Assembly: GCF_002584985.1 (NCBI RefSeq)
Contig: NZ_NUPZ01000020.1
Location: 16,794-80,793 of the forward strand
Reading direction: 5' to 3'
Length of the DNA stretch: 64,000 nt
DNA from: Bacillus sp. AFS029637
GTDB taxonomy: Bacteria; Bacillota; Bacilli; Bacillales; Bacillaceae_G
Part shown: positions 44,897 through 56,387 of the stretch, piece after piece
How positions within the stretch are numbered: position 1 is the stretch's first letter
Layout: the number at the start of each line of letters is the position of its first letter
Translations under genes and position numbers: made by a program
Notes under the pieces: model-generated
Told to the model about the DNA's origin: nothing
Databases searched by the model: none
What the model saw: the letters and a program-made list of their open reading frames with translations, nothing else

Positions 44897-46312
44897 CTAT
44901 AGTTTGACGGAAGATGTATGAGTTATTAACATGTCTGTTAACACATCTCTAAGTAGTTCTGGCATATAATATTGTTTGTCAGAAAGTGTGGATAGCTCTG
45001 GGTATAAGTATCCAAATGTAAACATATCAATCGTTCCTACCGTATATATACGATCTAACTCCAGCGATTCTCCGTTAACCAATACATCTTCGAGTAAAAT
45101 TTTATTCCCAGGAATCGTGTCTGGAATGACTTCTACACCAGCGTAAATCATTTTCCCCATTACTTTCCCGCGAAATCCGAATCCTTTCACCTCAAGATTC
45201 TCCATATTCGGGCGGCGTGCTTTCAAAATAACTTCCCTTAACGTTTTCCCCGGCACTTTTAATAAACATGGATTAATTGGATGTGGACAAATTCTGTGAA
45301 TGTCTCCGCGTGTCACAACACCTTCATTTAATCCTTCAAGAAGTACACCAGCGTTCACCATTCCAATCTCTGCACCGCACCACGTTTTCAGCGCACTTGC
45401 TAACATGTGCGAAAACGTCGTCTCATGAAACCAATCGACCGGTAATGATTCTTTTAAATGAACGACAGGCTCTGCCATAATATGTTTACTCTCTTCCTGC
45501 AGCGCTTCAATTGTGGATAACGGTTCACTATAAGCACCTAACCGTTCTGTCTTAATCGCTCTACCATCTTTCTTCAACAGCTTCTTCGTCTCTTTATCCA
45601 CAGTAAGCTGAACGTGTCCAACGTAACGTCCCCACTTTTCACAACAACAAAGCAAAGTATTATTCACAAGAACGCCTCGCTCAAATAAATGATGCGTATG
45701 CGCCCCTAAAATAACATCTATATCATAATGCTCCGCCATATACTCATCCATACTTTTTCCAAGGTGAGATAGGACAACAGTAACATGCGCCTCATCTTTC
45801 ACTTCTTCTAAAATGGATTCTAAATGCTCGATTGGATCTTCAATGTGCCAGTCTAACATTTGATAAAACTCTGGATACGCTACCGTTAATCCAATAAAGG
45901 CAATCGTAATCCCATCTGTCGTTGTATGCAATTTATAAGGCTGCGCCCACCCAGGACGTACCCCTTCTTTTTCAAATAAATTCGCTACAAGCACCTCAAA
46001 CCCAGCATCATCATATAGACGATTCAAATGCTCCTTCGCTAACGTAATTCCTTCGTTATTTCCAATCGTTACATAGTCATATAACGCCTCATTTAAAAGC
46101 TTCGTATTTCCAAGCCCATTTGTCGCTTCCGAAATACTATGAAAACGATCCACATGATCGCCAATATCTACAGTTAAAACAGTCTCCCCCGCTTCCTGTC
46201 TTCGCTTTTTCTCCCCTTGTACAAACCGAGAAATTTGCGGCCAATTTTCAAAATGACTATGTATATCGTTTGTATGATAAAGGTGGATGATTGTTTCTTT
46301 ATTTATATTCAG
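44897..46312 (-). CDS. yunD: Metallophosphatase/5'-nucleotidase YunD, probable CTG start
   Basis: The enzyme cleaves nucleotides or related phosphates using two metals. The first metal motif (HTNDIHSHFENW) and the second (DIGDHVDR) lie upstream of the first ATG/GTG in the frame (46153). The coding region must therefore start earlier. A CTG at 46312 is eight bases after GAGGAGG and gives a 471-residue product beginning NINKETIIHLYHTND. GAHTHHL and the C-terminal 5'-nucleotidase domain are also present. No signal peptide is seen, so it is probably cytoplasmic. Confidence 0.85.
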   Translation of the reverse strand: MNINKETIIHLYHTNDIHSHFENWPQISRFVQGEKKRRQEAGETVLTVDIGDHVDRFHSISEATNGLGNTKLLNEALYDYVTIGNNEGITLAKEHLNRLYDDAGFEVLVANLFEKEGVRPGWAQPYKLHTTTDGITIAFIGLTVAYPEFYQMLDWHIEDPIEHLESILEEVKDEAHVTVVLSHLGKSMDEYMAEHYDIDVILGAHTHHLFERGVLVNNTLLCCCEKWGRYVGHVQLTVDKETKKLLKKDGRAIKTERLGAYSEPLSTIEALQEESKHIMAEPVVHLKESLPVDWFHETTFSHMLASALKTWCGAEIGMVNAGVLLEGLNEGVVTRGDIHRICPHPINPCLLKVPGKTLREVILKARRPNMENLEVKGFGFRGKVMGKMIYAGVEVIPDTIPGNKILLEDVLVNGESLELDRIYTVGTIDMFTFGYLYPELSTLSDKQYYMPELLRDVLTDMLITHTSSVKL

Positions 46313-46523
46313 AGAAAAAACCTCCTCTCAGTTCCTTACTGCCATTTACGCTATACGTACGCAATAATCCTGTAAATACTTTTCGTCTTTTCTTGCTATT
46401 TTACATTGTACTCGCATTATGAGAAAAAGCAAAAGATTGCCCTTTTCATGCGAAAAACTTTATATTACTTTTTCTAGTTTGAGGAGATTTTCTGTGGAAT
46501 GATTGTAGCTAGAGGAGAGGTTT
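46313..46523. other. Intergenic region upstream of yunD
   Basis: It should hold the yunD promoter. No gene is supported in it; it runs into the G-rich tract at 46524. Confidence 0.4.
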
Positions 46524-46547
46524 GGGATTTGGGATTGGGGATTGGGG
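46524..46547 (+). other. G-quadruplex-type tract
   Basis: Four G runs (GGG 46524, GGG 46531, GGGG 46537 and GGGG 46544) are separated by ATTT, ATT and ATT. This satisfies the simple G4 rule and is striking in an AT-rich genome. It lies between genes, next to repeat family C. Confidence 0.55.
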
Positions 46548-46621
46548 ATTTGTCAGTATCTTTGCCTCACTTACCTGCTTTTCGTATAGTTGCCGGGTAT
46601 ACAGTCCTCTCTGCCATGTCG

Positions 46622-46735
46622 TAATTTGTTGGTAAATCGATATTCCTTGTCGAAACGTCGATATATTAAAATAATCGCTGATATATTCCAAGTTATGGTC
46701 GATATATTTGAAAAATCGCTGATATATTTAACCGA
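46622..46735 (-). repeat. Family C repeat, diverged minus-strand copy
   Basis: Read on the minus strand it shows two ATATATCAGCGATT-type units about 41 bp apart, then CGACAAGGAATATCGA and TTTACCAACAAA, in the same order as 24713-24889. Confidence 0.7.
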
Positions 46736-46793
46736 ACACCCACCTGGGTATCCCGTCTCAGCCTAAACTGATCTCAACCAAGCAGAACACAAA

Positions 46794-46824
46794 AAAAGCG
46801 CCCTGCACAGCAGGGCGCTTTCTT
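46794..46824 (-). terminator. suf operon terminator
   Basis: AAAGCGCCCTGC pairs with GCAGGGCGCTTT around ACA, with T7 on the minus strand. It lies after two repeats that follow sufB, so the suf message would include them. Confidence 0.88.
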
Positions 46825-46838
46825 CATACATATATTAT

Positions 46839-46912
46839 CCAGTTCCAGCGGCTAGAATGTTCGGTGGCTTCACTTCTTCCCCCTCACATTCTGAACGAGC
46901 CGCTTCCACTTT
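46839..46912 (-). repeat. Family A repeat, internally shortened copy
   Basis: The outer helix AGCGGCT/AGCCGCT (46847-46853 with 46898-46904) and second helix AGAATGT/ACATTCT (46854-46860 with 46886-46892) are kept, but both inner hairpins are gone. Confidence 0.8.
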
Positions 46913-46918
46913 AAATAT

Positions 46919-47035
46919 TGTCCAGCTTCGCCTCCTAGACCCTCATGTCTAAGAACCTTCCGCACCAGAAGATAAAAAGCATCTTCTGTGCGAAAGAACC
47001 TTAGCCAACGGGTCTGAACAGTCGGCTCCGCATTT
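46919..47035 (-). repeat. Family B structured repeat, copy 1
   Basis: AGACCC/GGGTCT (46937-46942 with 47010-47015) closes CTAAG/CTTAG (46949-46953 with 47000-47004), which encloses CGCAC/GTGCG plus AGAAGAT/ATCTTCT (46961-46992). It starts five bases after the sufB stop. Confidence 0.85.
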
Positions 47036-47039
47036 CTAT

Positions 47040-48437
47040 TTAACCAATAGAACCTTCCATCTCAAACTTAATCAGGCGGTTCATTTCAACTGCGTATTCC
47101 ATTGGAAGTTCGCGAGTGAATGGTTCGATGAAGCCCATTACGATCATTTCTGTAGCTTCTTGCTCAGAAATACCGCGGCTCATTAGGTAGAATAATTGTT
47201 CTTCTGATACTTTCGATACTTTCGCTTCGTGCTCAAGTGAAACGTAATCGTTTTTGATTTCGTTGTAAGGAATTGTATCAGATGTAGATTGGTTATCCAT
47301 GATTAACGTATCACACTCGATGTTAGAGCGAGAGTTTTTCGCTTTTGGTCCGAATTGTACGATACCACGGTAAGTTACTTTACCACCATGCTTCGCAATC
47401 GATTTAGAAACGATTGTTGAAGATGTGTTTGGTGCTAAATGAATCATTTTCGCACCAGCATCTTGGTGTTGGCCTTTACCAGCAATCGCGATAGATAATG
47501 TTAAACCACGAGCGCCTTCGCCTTTTAAGATAACTGCTGGGTATTTCATCGTTAATTTAGATCCGATGTTACCGTCAATCCATTCCATCGTTGCGTTTTC
47601 TTCACAAACCGCACGTTTTGTAACTAGGTTGTATACGTTGTTCGCCCAGTTTTGGATTGTAGTATAACGGCAATATGCATCTTTCTTAATGATGATTTCT
47701 ACTACCGCACTGTGAAGTGAGTTAGTAGTGTAAACAGGTGCTGTACAACCTTCTACGTAGTGTACGTGTGCGCCTTCGTCTACGATAATAAGCGTACGCT
47801 CGAATTGTCCCATATTTTCAGAGTTAATACGGAAATACGCTTGAAGTGGTGTATCAACTTTCACACCTTTTGGAACGTAGATGAATGATCCACCAGACCA
47901 AACTGCAGAGTTTAATGCAGAGAATTTGTTGTCTGTTGGTGGGATTACTTTTCCGAAATGCTCACGGAAAATGTCTTCGTTCTCTTTTAATGCGCTATCT
48001 GTATCTTTAAATACGATTCCTAGAGCTTCTAGGTCTTCTTTCATGTTGTGGTATACAACTTCAGATTCGTACTGTGCAGATACACCAGCTAAATATTTTT
48101 GCTCAGCTTCTGGAATACCTAATTTATCAAATGTCGCTTTAATTTCATCAGGTACTTCATCCCAAGACTTCTCAGATTTCTCAGATGGTTTTACGTAGTA
48201 CGTAATTTCATCGAAATCTAAGTCGTTTAAGTCGCCACCCCATTGTGGCATTGGCATTTCATAGAACTTATCCAGTGATTTTAAACGGAAGTCTAACATC
48301 CACTGTGGTTCTTCTTTCATACGTGAAATTTCTTCAACGATCTCTTTTGTTAAACCGCGTCCAGCACGGAAAATCGAAACGTCTTTGTCTTTGAAACCAT
48401 ATTTGTAATCGCCGATATCTGGCAGTTGCTTCGCCAT
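47040..48437 (-). CDS. sufB: SUF Fe-S assembly scaffold subunit SufB
   Basis: SufB is the scaffold on which Fe-S clusters are built in the SufBC2D complex. The 465-residue length and the beta-helix core with conserved [18 protein letters not shown]-type and [21 protein letters not shown] (aromatic and N residues) stretches are typical. A conserved C-terminal [15 protein letters not shown] end is present. It is the last gene of sufCDSUB and shares clients with the yutM and yutI carriers in this window. Confidence 0.96.
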   Translation of the reverse strand: MAKQLPDIGDYKYGFKDKDVSIFRAGRGLTKEIVEEISRMKEEPQWMLDFRLKSLDKFYEMPMPQWGGDLNDLDFDEITYYVKPSEKSEKSWDEVPDEIKATFDKLGIPEAEQKYLAGVSAQYESEVVYHNMKEDLEALGIVFKDTDSALKENEDIFREHFGKVIPPTDNKFSALNSAVWSGGSFIYVPKGVKVDTPLQAYFRINSENMGQFERTLIIVDEGAHVHYVEGCTAPVYTTNSLHSAVVEIIIKKDAYCRYTTIQNWANNVYNLVTKRAVCEENATMEWIDGNIGSKLTMKYPAVILKGEGARGLTLSIAIAGKGQHQDAGAKMIHLAPNTSSTIVSKSIAKHGGKVTYRGIVQFGPKAKNSRSNIECDTLIMDNQSTSDTIPYNEIKNDYVSLEHEAKVSKVSEEQLFYLMSRGISEQEATEMIVMGFIEPFTRELPMEYAVEMNRLIKFEMEGSIG

Positions 48438-48485
48438 GTTGGTGTGTCCCTCCTTAGATAACCTCGTTTTTAGGAACCTTTAACA

Positions 48486-51419
<2,934 letters not shown>

Positions 51420-51434
51420 GTTTATGCTCCTCTC

Positions 51435-52220
51435 TTACGCTTCTTGCTCTGTTGTTTCGTCTTCAATACCTAATTCTTTTTTAATCCAGTCGTAACCTTC
51501 AGCTTCTAGACGTTGTGCAAGCTCAGGGCCACCAGATTTAACGATACGACCGTTCATCATAACGTGAACGAAGTCTGGAGTGATGTAGTTTAATAAACGT
51601 TGGTAATGCGTAATCATTAGGCAACCGAACTCTTCGCCGCGCATTTCGTTAATACCTTTAGATACAACTTTTAACGCATCGATATCAAGACCAGAGTCGA
51701 TTTCGTCTAAGATTGCGATTTTTGGCTCGATCATCATTAATTGAAGAATTTCGTTACGTTTTTTCTCACCGCCAGAGAAACCTTCGTTTAAGTAACGTTG
51801 TGCCATTTCTGGATCCATTTCTAGGAATTCCATGTTTTTATCTAACGTACGGATAAATTTCATAAGAGAAATTTCATCGCCTTCTTCACGACGTGCGTTA
51901 ATTGCAGAACGTAAGAAGTCAGCGTTTGTAACTCCGCTAATTTCACTTGGATATTGCATTGCTAGGAATAGACCTGCTTGTGCGCGCTCGTCTACTTCCA
52001 TTTCTAATACATCTTCACCGTCGATGATGATGCTACCTTCTGTTACCTCATACTTTGGGTGACCCATAATTGCAGAAGATAAAGTTGATTTACCTGTTCC
52101 GTTAGGTCCCATAATTGCGTGGATTTCTCCACCCTTTACTTCAAGGTTTACACCTTTTAAAATTTCTTTGCCATCAATTGATACGTGTAAGTCTTTAACC
52201 GTTAATGTAGAACCAGCCAT
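51435..52220 (-). CDS. sufC: SUF assembly ATPase SufC
   Basis: SufC drives the shape change of SufBD during cluster assembly. The 261-residue ABC-type ATPase has Walker A GPNGTGKST (about residues 38-46), signature FSGGEKKRNE (about 149-158) and Walker B IAILDEIDSGLD. It leads the operon; the next gene starts 15 bp after it. The upstream region has dyads that may be operator sites. Confidence 0.96.
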   Translation of the reverse strand: MAGSTLTVKDLHVSIDGKEILKGVNLEVKGGEIHAIMGPNGTGKSTLSSAIMGHPKYEVTEGSIIIDGEDVLEMEVDERAQAGLFLAMQYPSEISGVTNADFLRSAINARREEGDEISLMKFIRTLDKNMEFLEMDPEMAQRYLNEGFSGGEKKRNEILQLMMIEPKIAILDEIDSGLDIDALKVVSKGINEMRGEEFGCLMITHYQRLLNYITPDFVHVMMNGRIVKSGGPELAQRLEAEGYDWIKKELGIEDETTEQEA

Positions 52221-52423
52221 CTCAATACCTCCATTAATCCTATATATACATTTTAAAAATTCCTAAAACGTTCATATTCTCATTTTATTCTCATTCTAAT
52301 TTTATATCAAATAAAATGATATCGCAAACGACGAAAAAAAGTAACAATTTTTTCACAAATGTATATAAGTATTTCCTTTTCACCTTTATATGATACACCT
52401 TTCTTCTTATATATATAAAGAAA
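52221..52423 (-). promoter_or_regulatory. suf operon promoter region with repeated elements
   Basis: A direct repeat TATTCTCATT (52275-52284 and 52286-52295, period 11) and an inverted repeat ATATCA-N7-TGATAT (52304-52322) lie 55-100 bp upstream of sufC. They could bind an Fe-S or iron-responsive regulator. No known box was matched. Confidence 0.35.
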
Positions 52424-52452
52424 AAAGGACCGGAAAATTACCAGTCCTTTCC
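52424..52452 (-). terminator. Terminator after the second metQ
   Basis: On the minus strand AAAGGACTGG pairs with CCGGTCCTTT with one mismatch, then T6. Confidence 0.85.
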
Positions 52453-52458
52453 TTATTT

Positions 52459-53265
52459 TCATTCACTTACCGGAAGTACAGCACCTTTATATTCTTTATT
52501 AATAAAATCTTGAATTTCTTTTGAATGTAGTACTTCTACTAGCTCTTTAATTTCTTTTTTCTTCTCGTCACCTTTACGAACTGCAATAATATTTGCATAT
52601 GGAGAGTCTGATCCTTCGATCGCAATTGCATCCTTTGTTGGGTTTAATTTCGCGTCAATTGCGTAGTTTGAATTAATAAATAAAGCATCCCCTTCATTAT
52701 TTTCATACAGCTTCGGTGAAAGTCCAGGTTCCACATCTGTTTTAAACTTTAAGTTCTTCGGATTTTCCACAACATCTTTTACTGTCGCCTTAACAACGTC
52801 TACTCCATCTTTCAGTTTAATAACGCCACCTTTTTGTAACAGTGCTAACATACGGCCACGCTCCGCTACGTTATTACTCATAATAACTGTCCCGCCATCT
52901 GGCAAGTCTTTTAAGCTTTTATATTTCTTAGAATAAATGCCCATTGGTTCTAAATGGATTTTTCCTGCGTTTACAATTTTATATCCTTTTTCTTGAATTT
53001 CTTTATCTAAATACGGAATGTGCTGGAAATAGTTCGCATCAATCTCCTTATCCGCTAACGCTTTATTTGGTAACACATAGTCTTGGAATTTTTTAATCTC
53101 TAACTTAATACCTTTTTTCTCTAATATCGGCTGTGCCTTCTCTAAAATAACAGCGTGCGGCACGTTAGAAGCTCCAACGACAAGCTTATTCTCCTCTTTC
53201 CCCCCGCAGGCAGCTAATGTAAATACAGATAGTGCTGTAACAACTGACAGTAGAATCTTTTTCAT
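52459..53265 (-). CDS. metQ: Methionine-binding lipoprotein MetQ, copy 2
   Basis: The 268-residue lipoprotein has the lipobox LAAC (about residue 20) and the NlpA/MetQ fold: VGASNVPHAVILEKA near 31-45, QDYVLPNKALADKEIDANYFQH (conserved Y and N/YFQH) and FINSNYAIDA. It binds methionine outside the membrane for MetNI. It is encoded 72 bp downstream of a similar metQ. The fuller gene may be cotranscribed with the riboswitch-controlled operon but has a terminator between the two copies. Confidence 0.94.
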   Translation of the reverse strand: MKKILLSVVTALSVFTLAACGGKEENKLVVGASNVPHAVILEKAQPILEKKGIKLEIKKFQDYVLPNKALADKEIDANYFQHIPYLDKEIQEKGYKIVNAGKIHLEPMGIYSKKYKSLKDLPDGGTVIMSNNVAERGRMLALLQKGGVIKLKDGVDVVKATVKDVVENPKNLKFKTDVEPGLSPKLYENNEGDALFINSNYAIDAKLNPTKDAIAIEGSDSPYANIIAVRKGDEKKKEIKELVEVLHSKEIQDFINKEYKGAVLPVSE

Positions 53266-53300
53266 ATGACGTCCCCTTCTCCCCTATAGTTATGTAGTTA

Positions 53301-53328
53301 TAAAAAGGGCCGGCATACACCAGCCCTC
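53301..53328 (-). terminator. Terminator between the two metQ copies
   Basis: On the minus strand GGGCTGG pairs with CCGGCCC around TGTATG, followed by T5. It should reduce expression of the distal copy. Confidence 0.8.
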
Positions 53329-53337
53329 CCGCAGCAA

Positions 53338-54150
53338 TTATTCTTTTACAGGAACAACTGCCCCTTTATATTCTTTGTTAATAAAGTCTTCGATTTCTTT
53401 AGAGTGTAATACTTCTACAAGAGCTTTAATCTCTTTCTTATCTTTATCGCCTTTACGAACAGCTACTACGTTTGCGTACGGTGAATCATTTCCTTCAATC
53501 GCAATCGCATCTTTTTCTGGATTTAATTTCGCATCAATCGCATAGTTCGAGTTAATTAGAACAGCATCGCCTTCTTTATTGTTATACACTTGCGGTAATA
53601 AACCAGGCTCAATATCCGTTTTGAATTTTAAATTTTTCGGATTATCTGAAATATCTTTTGGCGTTGCTTTAACTGGATCTACTCCATCTTTAATTTTTAA
53701 AATGCCTTCTTTTTGTAAAATCGCTAAACCACGTCCATGGTCCGCAACAGAGTTACTCATAATAATTGTCGCTCCGTCTGGAAGCTCTTTTAAGCTTTTA
53801 TATTTTTGAGAATATACGCCAATTGGCTCTAAATGAATTTTTCCTGCTACTTCAAAATCATACTTTTTATCTTTTATTTCTTTTTCTAAATACGGAATGT
53901 GCTGGAAGTAGTTTGCATCTAATTCCTTATCCGCTAACGCTTTATTTGGCAACACGTAATCTTGGAATTTTTTCACTTCTAATTCAATTCCTTTTTTCTC
54001 AAGTAACGGTTTTGCCTTTTCTAAAATTTCAGCGTGCGGTACGTTAGAAGCACCAACAACAAGTTTATTTTCATCTTTATCTTTTCCCCCGCAAGCCGCT
54101 AACCCAAAAATTGAAGTTGAAATAAGTGCTGTAAGTAATAATTTTTTCAT
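53338..54150 (-). CDS. metQ: Methionine-binding lipoprotein MetQ, copy 1
   Basis: The 270-residue product is a lipoprotein (LAAC at about residue 19) with the same MetQ motifs as the next copy. The two proteins align end to end, with roughly two thirds of residues identical by eye. It lies 22 bp after metI, so this copy is the operon's primary binding protein. ATG 54150 is preferred, eight bases after GGGAGGA; the frame's earlier ATG (54159) touches that site. Confidence 0.95.
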   Translation of the reverse strand: MKKLLLTALISTSIFGLAACGGKDKDENKLVVGASNVPHAEILEKAKPLLEKKGIELEVKKFQDYVLPNKALADKELDANYFQHIPYLEKEIKDKKYDFEVAGKIHLEPIGVYSQKYKSLKELPDGATIIMSNSVADHGRGLAILQKEGILKIKDGVDPVKATPKDISDNPKNLKFKTDIEPGLLPQVYNNKEGDAVLINSNYAIDAKLNPEKDAIAIEGNDSPYANVVAVRKGDKDKKEIKALVEVLHSKEIEDFINKEYKGAVVPVKE

Positions 54151-54172
54151 TTGAAACATCCTCCCGTTTTCA

Positions 54173-54838
54173 TTATCTTTTATCTATTCGAGTCGTTACA
54201 CGATCACCAATCCATTGAATGAAAAATACAACAAGTAATACACAAATTGTCGCAACGATTGTTACATCGTTATTTCCTCGCTGGAATCCTTCTAAGTAAG
54301 CAAGTGTCCCGAGGCCACCTGCACCAACAACTCCTGCCATTGCCGTATAGCCTACTAAAGCAATTGTCGTTACCGTAATACCAGATACTAGTGCTGGTAA
54401 TGATTCTGGAATCAATACTTTTAAAATAATCGTGCTCGTTTTTGCCCCCATTGCTTTTGAAGCTTCAATTACACCTTTATCAATTTCACGAAGTGCGATT
54501 TCAACCATTCTTGCATAAAATGGTGCCGCTCCGATGATTAAAGCTGGCAGTGCTGCACTCGCTCCAAGAATTGTTCCAAGGAGGATTTTTGTGAATGGGA
54601 TTAATAAAATGATTAAAATGATGAACGGTATCGAGCGGAAAATGTTTACGAACGCTCCAATTGCCGTATTAACCGCTTTGTTTTCCCATAAATTATCTTT
54701 CGCTGTCATGAAGAGTAACAATCCTAAAATAAGTCCTAAAATAAATGTGGCAAGAGCTGCGATTGCCGTCATATATAACGTTTCACCAGTTGCTTCTAAC
54801 ATTTGATTCCAATCAACATTTGTGAGTAACTTATCCAT
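54173..54838 (-). CDS. metI: Methionine ABC transporter permease MetI
   Basis: The 221-residue membrane protein has five hydrophobic segments and the EAA loop region near EASKAMGAKTSTIILKVLIPESLPAL (about residues 128-153; E, G and P conserved). It forms the pore with MetN. ATG 54838 is used, with GGAGGTGAT upstream; it overlaps metN by eight bases. Confidence 0.95.
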   Translation of the reverse strand: MDKLLTNVDWNQMLEATGETLYMTAIAALATFILGLILGLLLFMTAKDNLWENKAVNTAIGAFVNIFRSIPFIILIILLIPFTKILLGTILGASAALPALIIGAAPFYARMVEIALREIDKGVIEASKAMGAKTSTIILKVLIPESLPALVSGITVTTIALVGYTAMAGVVGAGGLGTLAYLEGFQRGNNDVTIVATICVLLVVFFIQWIGDRVTTRIDKR

Positions 54839-55856
54839 GTGCAATCACCTCCAGCTCTACTTGATCTTGATGAATTCCTTCTATCGCTTGCTGGATCGCT
54901 ATTTCCTCACCATTTAAATGAACGACTAAACTACCGTAAGAGCCGTTATTCGTTTGTGCGATATTTCCTTGCAAAATGCTTACTTCTATATCACTGCGCT
55001 GCATTAACCTTTGAAGTACCGGCCTTTCTACAGCCTCACCGATAAACTGCAAACGAATTACTTTTCCATCTGGATATTTTTCAATTAAACTTTCAATCGT
55101 TTCATTTGTATCTTCAGAATCCGTTAACTGTTGTACAAAACGTTTCGTAATGTCCTGCTGCGGATTACGGAATACGTCAAGTACTGGACCCGTTTCTACA
55201 ATCTTTCCTCTCTCCATTACCGCAACGCGATTACAAATCTTTCGAATTACATGCATCTCATGTGTAATCAGTACAATTGTTAAACCGAGACGCTTATTAA
55301 TATCTAGGAGTAAATCTAAAATTTGATCTGTCGTTTCTGGGTCAAGAGCTGACGTTGCTTCATCACATAAAAGTACTTGTGGATTGTTAGCCAATGCTCT
55401 TGCAATCCCGACACGTTGCTTTTGTCCACCACTTAACTGAGATGGGTATGCGTCTCCTCTTCCCTCTAACCCAACAAGATGAATTAACTCATCAACACGT
55501 TTTCTTCTCTTCTCCTTATCAACGCCTGCAATCTCAAGTGGAAATGCAATATTTTCACGTACAGTTCGTGACCAAAGTAAGTTGAAGTGCTGAAAAATCA
55601 TTCCAATTTCTTGCCTTGCCTTCCGAAGCTCACTTCCTGTAATTGCTGAAATCACGCGATTTGCAATTGTAATTTGGCCAGAAGTTGGTTTCTCTAACTG
55701 ATTAAACAATCTGATTAAAGAACTTTTTCCGGCGCCACTATATCCAATAACACCAAAGATTTCACCTTTCTCTATTTTTAAATTGGCGTTATCTACAGCA
55801 GTGACATCACCGCTTTTTGCCTTATATATTTTCTTTACATTTTCTAATAAGATCAT
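54831..55856 (-). CDS. metN: Methionine ABC transporter ATPase MetN
   Basis: The 341-residue protein has Walker A GYSGAGKSS (about residues 38-46), signature LSGGQKQRV (about 140-148), Walker B VLLCDEATSALDP and a C-terminal NIL (ligand-sensing) domain from about 265, which lets methionine inhibit transport. ATG 55856 (MILLENVKKIY) is preferred, with AGGGGTGA upstream. It is first in a unit controlled by the upstream SAM riboswitch, with a family A repeat in the leader. Confidence 0.95.
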   Translation of the reverse strand: MILLENVKKIYKAKSGDVTAVDNANLKIEKGEIFGVIGYSGAGKSSLIRLFNQLEKPTSGQITIANRVISAITGSELRKARQEIGMIFQHFNLLWSRTVRENIAFPLEIAGVDKEKRRKRVDELIHLVGLEGRGDAYPSQLSGGQKQRVGIARALANNPQVLLCDEATSALDPETTDQILDLLLDINKRLGLTIVLITHEMHVIRKICNRVAVMERGKIVETGPVLDVFRNPQQDITKRFVQQLTDSEDTNETIESLIEKYPDGKVIRLQFIGEAVERPVLQRLMQRSDIEVSILQGNIAQTNNGSYGSLVVHLNGEEIAIQQAIEGIHQDQVELEVIAHG

Positions 55857-55878
55857 GATGTTCACCCCTTTTTTTAAT

Positions 55879-55994
55879 AAAAAGCGTAAGCGGCTCGTTT
55901 AGAATGTGAAGTGGATGGAGCTTCTGACGTAGAGGCGTTTTTTGCCTCATAGGAAGAAGCGAAGCCATCGAACATTCTAGCCGCTGAAGCTGGA
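55879..55994 (+). repeat. Family A structured repeat in the metN leader
   Basis: AGCGGCT/AGCCGCT (55889-55895 with 55979-55985), AGAATGT/ACATTCT (55901-55907 with 55972-55978), GAAG/CTTC (55908-55924) and GAGGC/GCCTC (55932-55948) give the same branched structure as other copies. It ends about 90 bp after the riboswitch terminator and starts 23 bp before the metN start. Confidence 0.85.
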
Positions 55995-56087
55995 TTTTTG
56001 ATTGACTCCGCAATTTTTTATTTGTAATGCGTGTAGTCCACCGTTATCATTACTTTTATTATTTGAATGTCCTCCACATTCAAACAA

Positions 56088-56125
56088 CAAAAAAACCTTT
56101 CCGCTTTAGAGAAGCAGAAAGGTTT
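56088..56125 (-). terminator. Terminator of the SAM riboswitch
   Basis: On the minus strand AAACCTTTC-GCTTC pairs with GAAGC-GAAAGGTTT, then seven T. It lies just downstream of the aptamer and is the off-switch hairpin. Confidence 0.9.
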
Positions 56126-56154
56126 ATATGCGTATATAACAACATTATCCCTCT

Positions 56155-56279
56155 CTCTCATCTCTCAAAGCATTTGCTTTGCAGGAATTGGCACCATTTC
56201 AACATAAGTTGACGGTTGCCGGGCTTCACAGGGCACAGTCCCTCCACCTCTCTTGATAAGAGAAATCAGATTACATTTT
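56155..56279 (-). promoter_or_regulatory. SAM-I (S-box) riboswitch upstream of metNIQ
   Basis: On the minus strand the conserved S-box runs are present in order: CTTATCAAGAGAGGTGGAGG, then TGAAGCCCGGCAACC, GGTGCCAATTCCTGC and GAGAGATGAG. The aptamer is followed by an intrinsic terminator (56088-56125). High S-adenosylmethionine would stop transcription before metN, fitting methionine uptake. Confidence 0.95.
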
Positions 56280-56387
56280 CGTCTGATTTGTAATTTATGA
56301 AATTGTCTATATTTTATGAATTGAATTGTATCAACATCCACACACCGTGTCAACAGAAATTTTCGTAAAAAATGAACCTTCAGAATT

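Noticed and set aside
46509-46691. 60-codon minus-strand frame over the G-rich tract
   Set aside because: It is composed of repeat and G-tract sequence and has no start signal.
52275-52295. Possible Fur box in the suf promoter
   Set aside because: Only direct-repeat half-sites; the 7-1-7 inverted arrangement is missing.
56155-56279. Structured leader first considered as a T-box
   Set aside because: It lacks the T-box TGGNACC element, and all conserved S-box (SAM-I) blocks are present in order.
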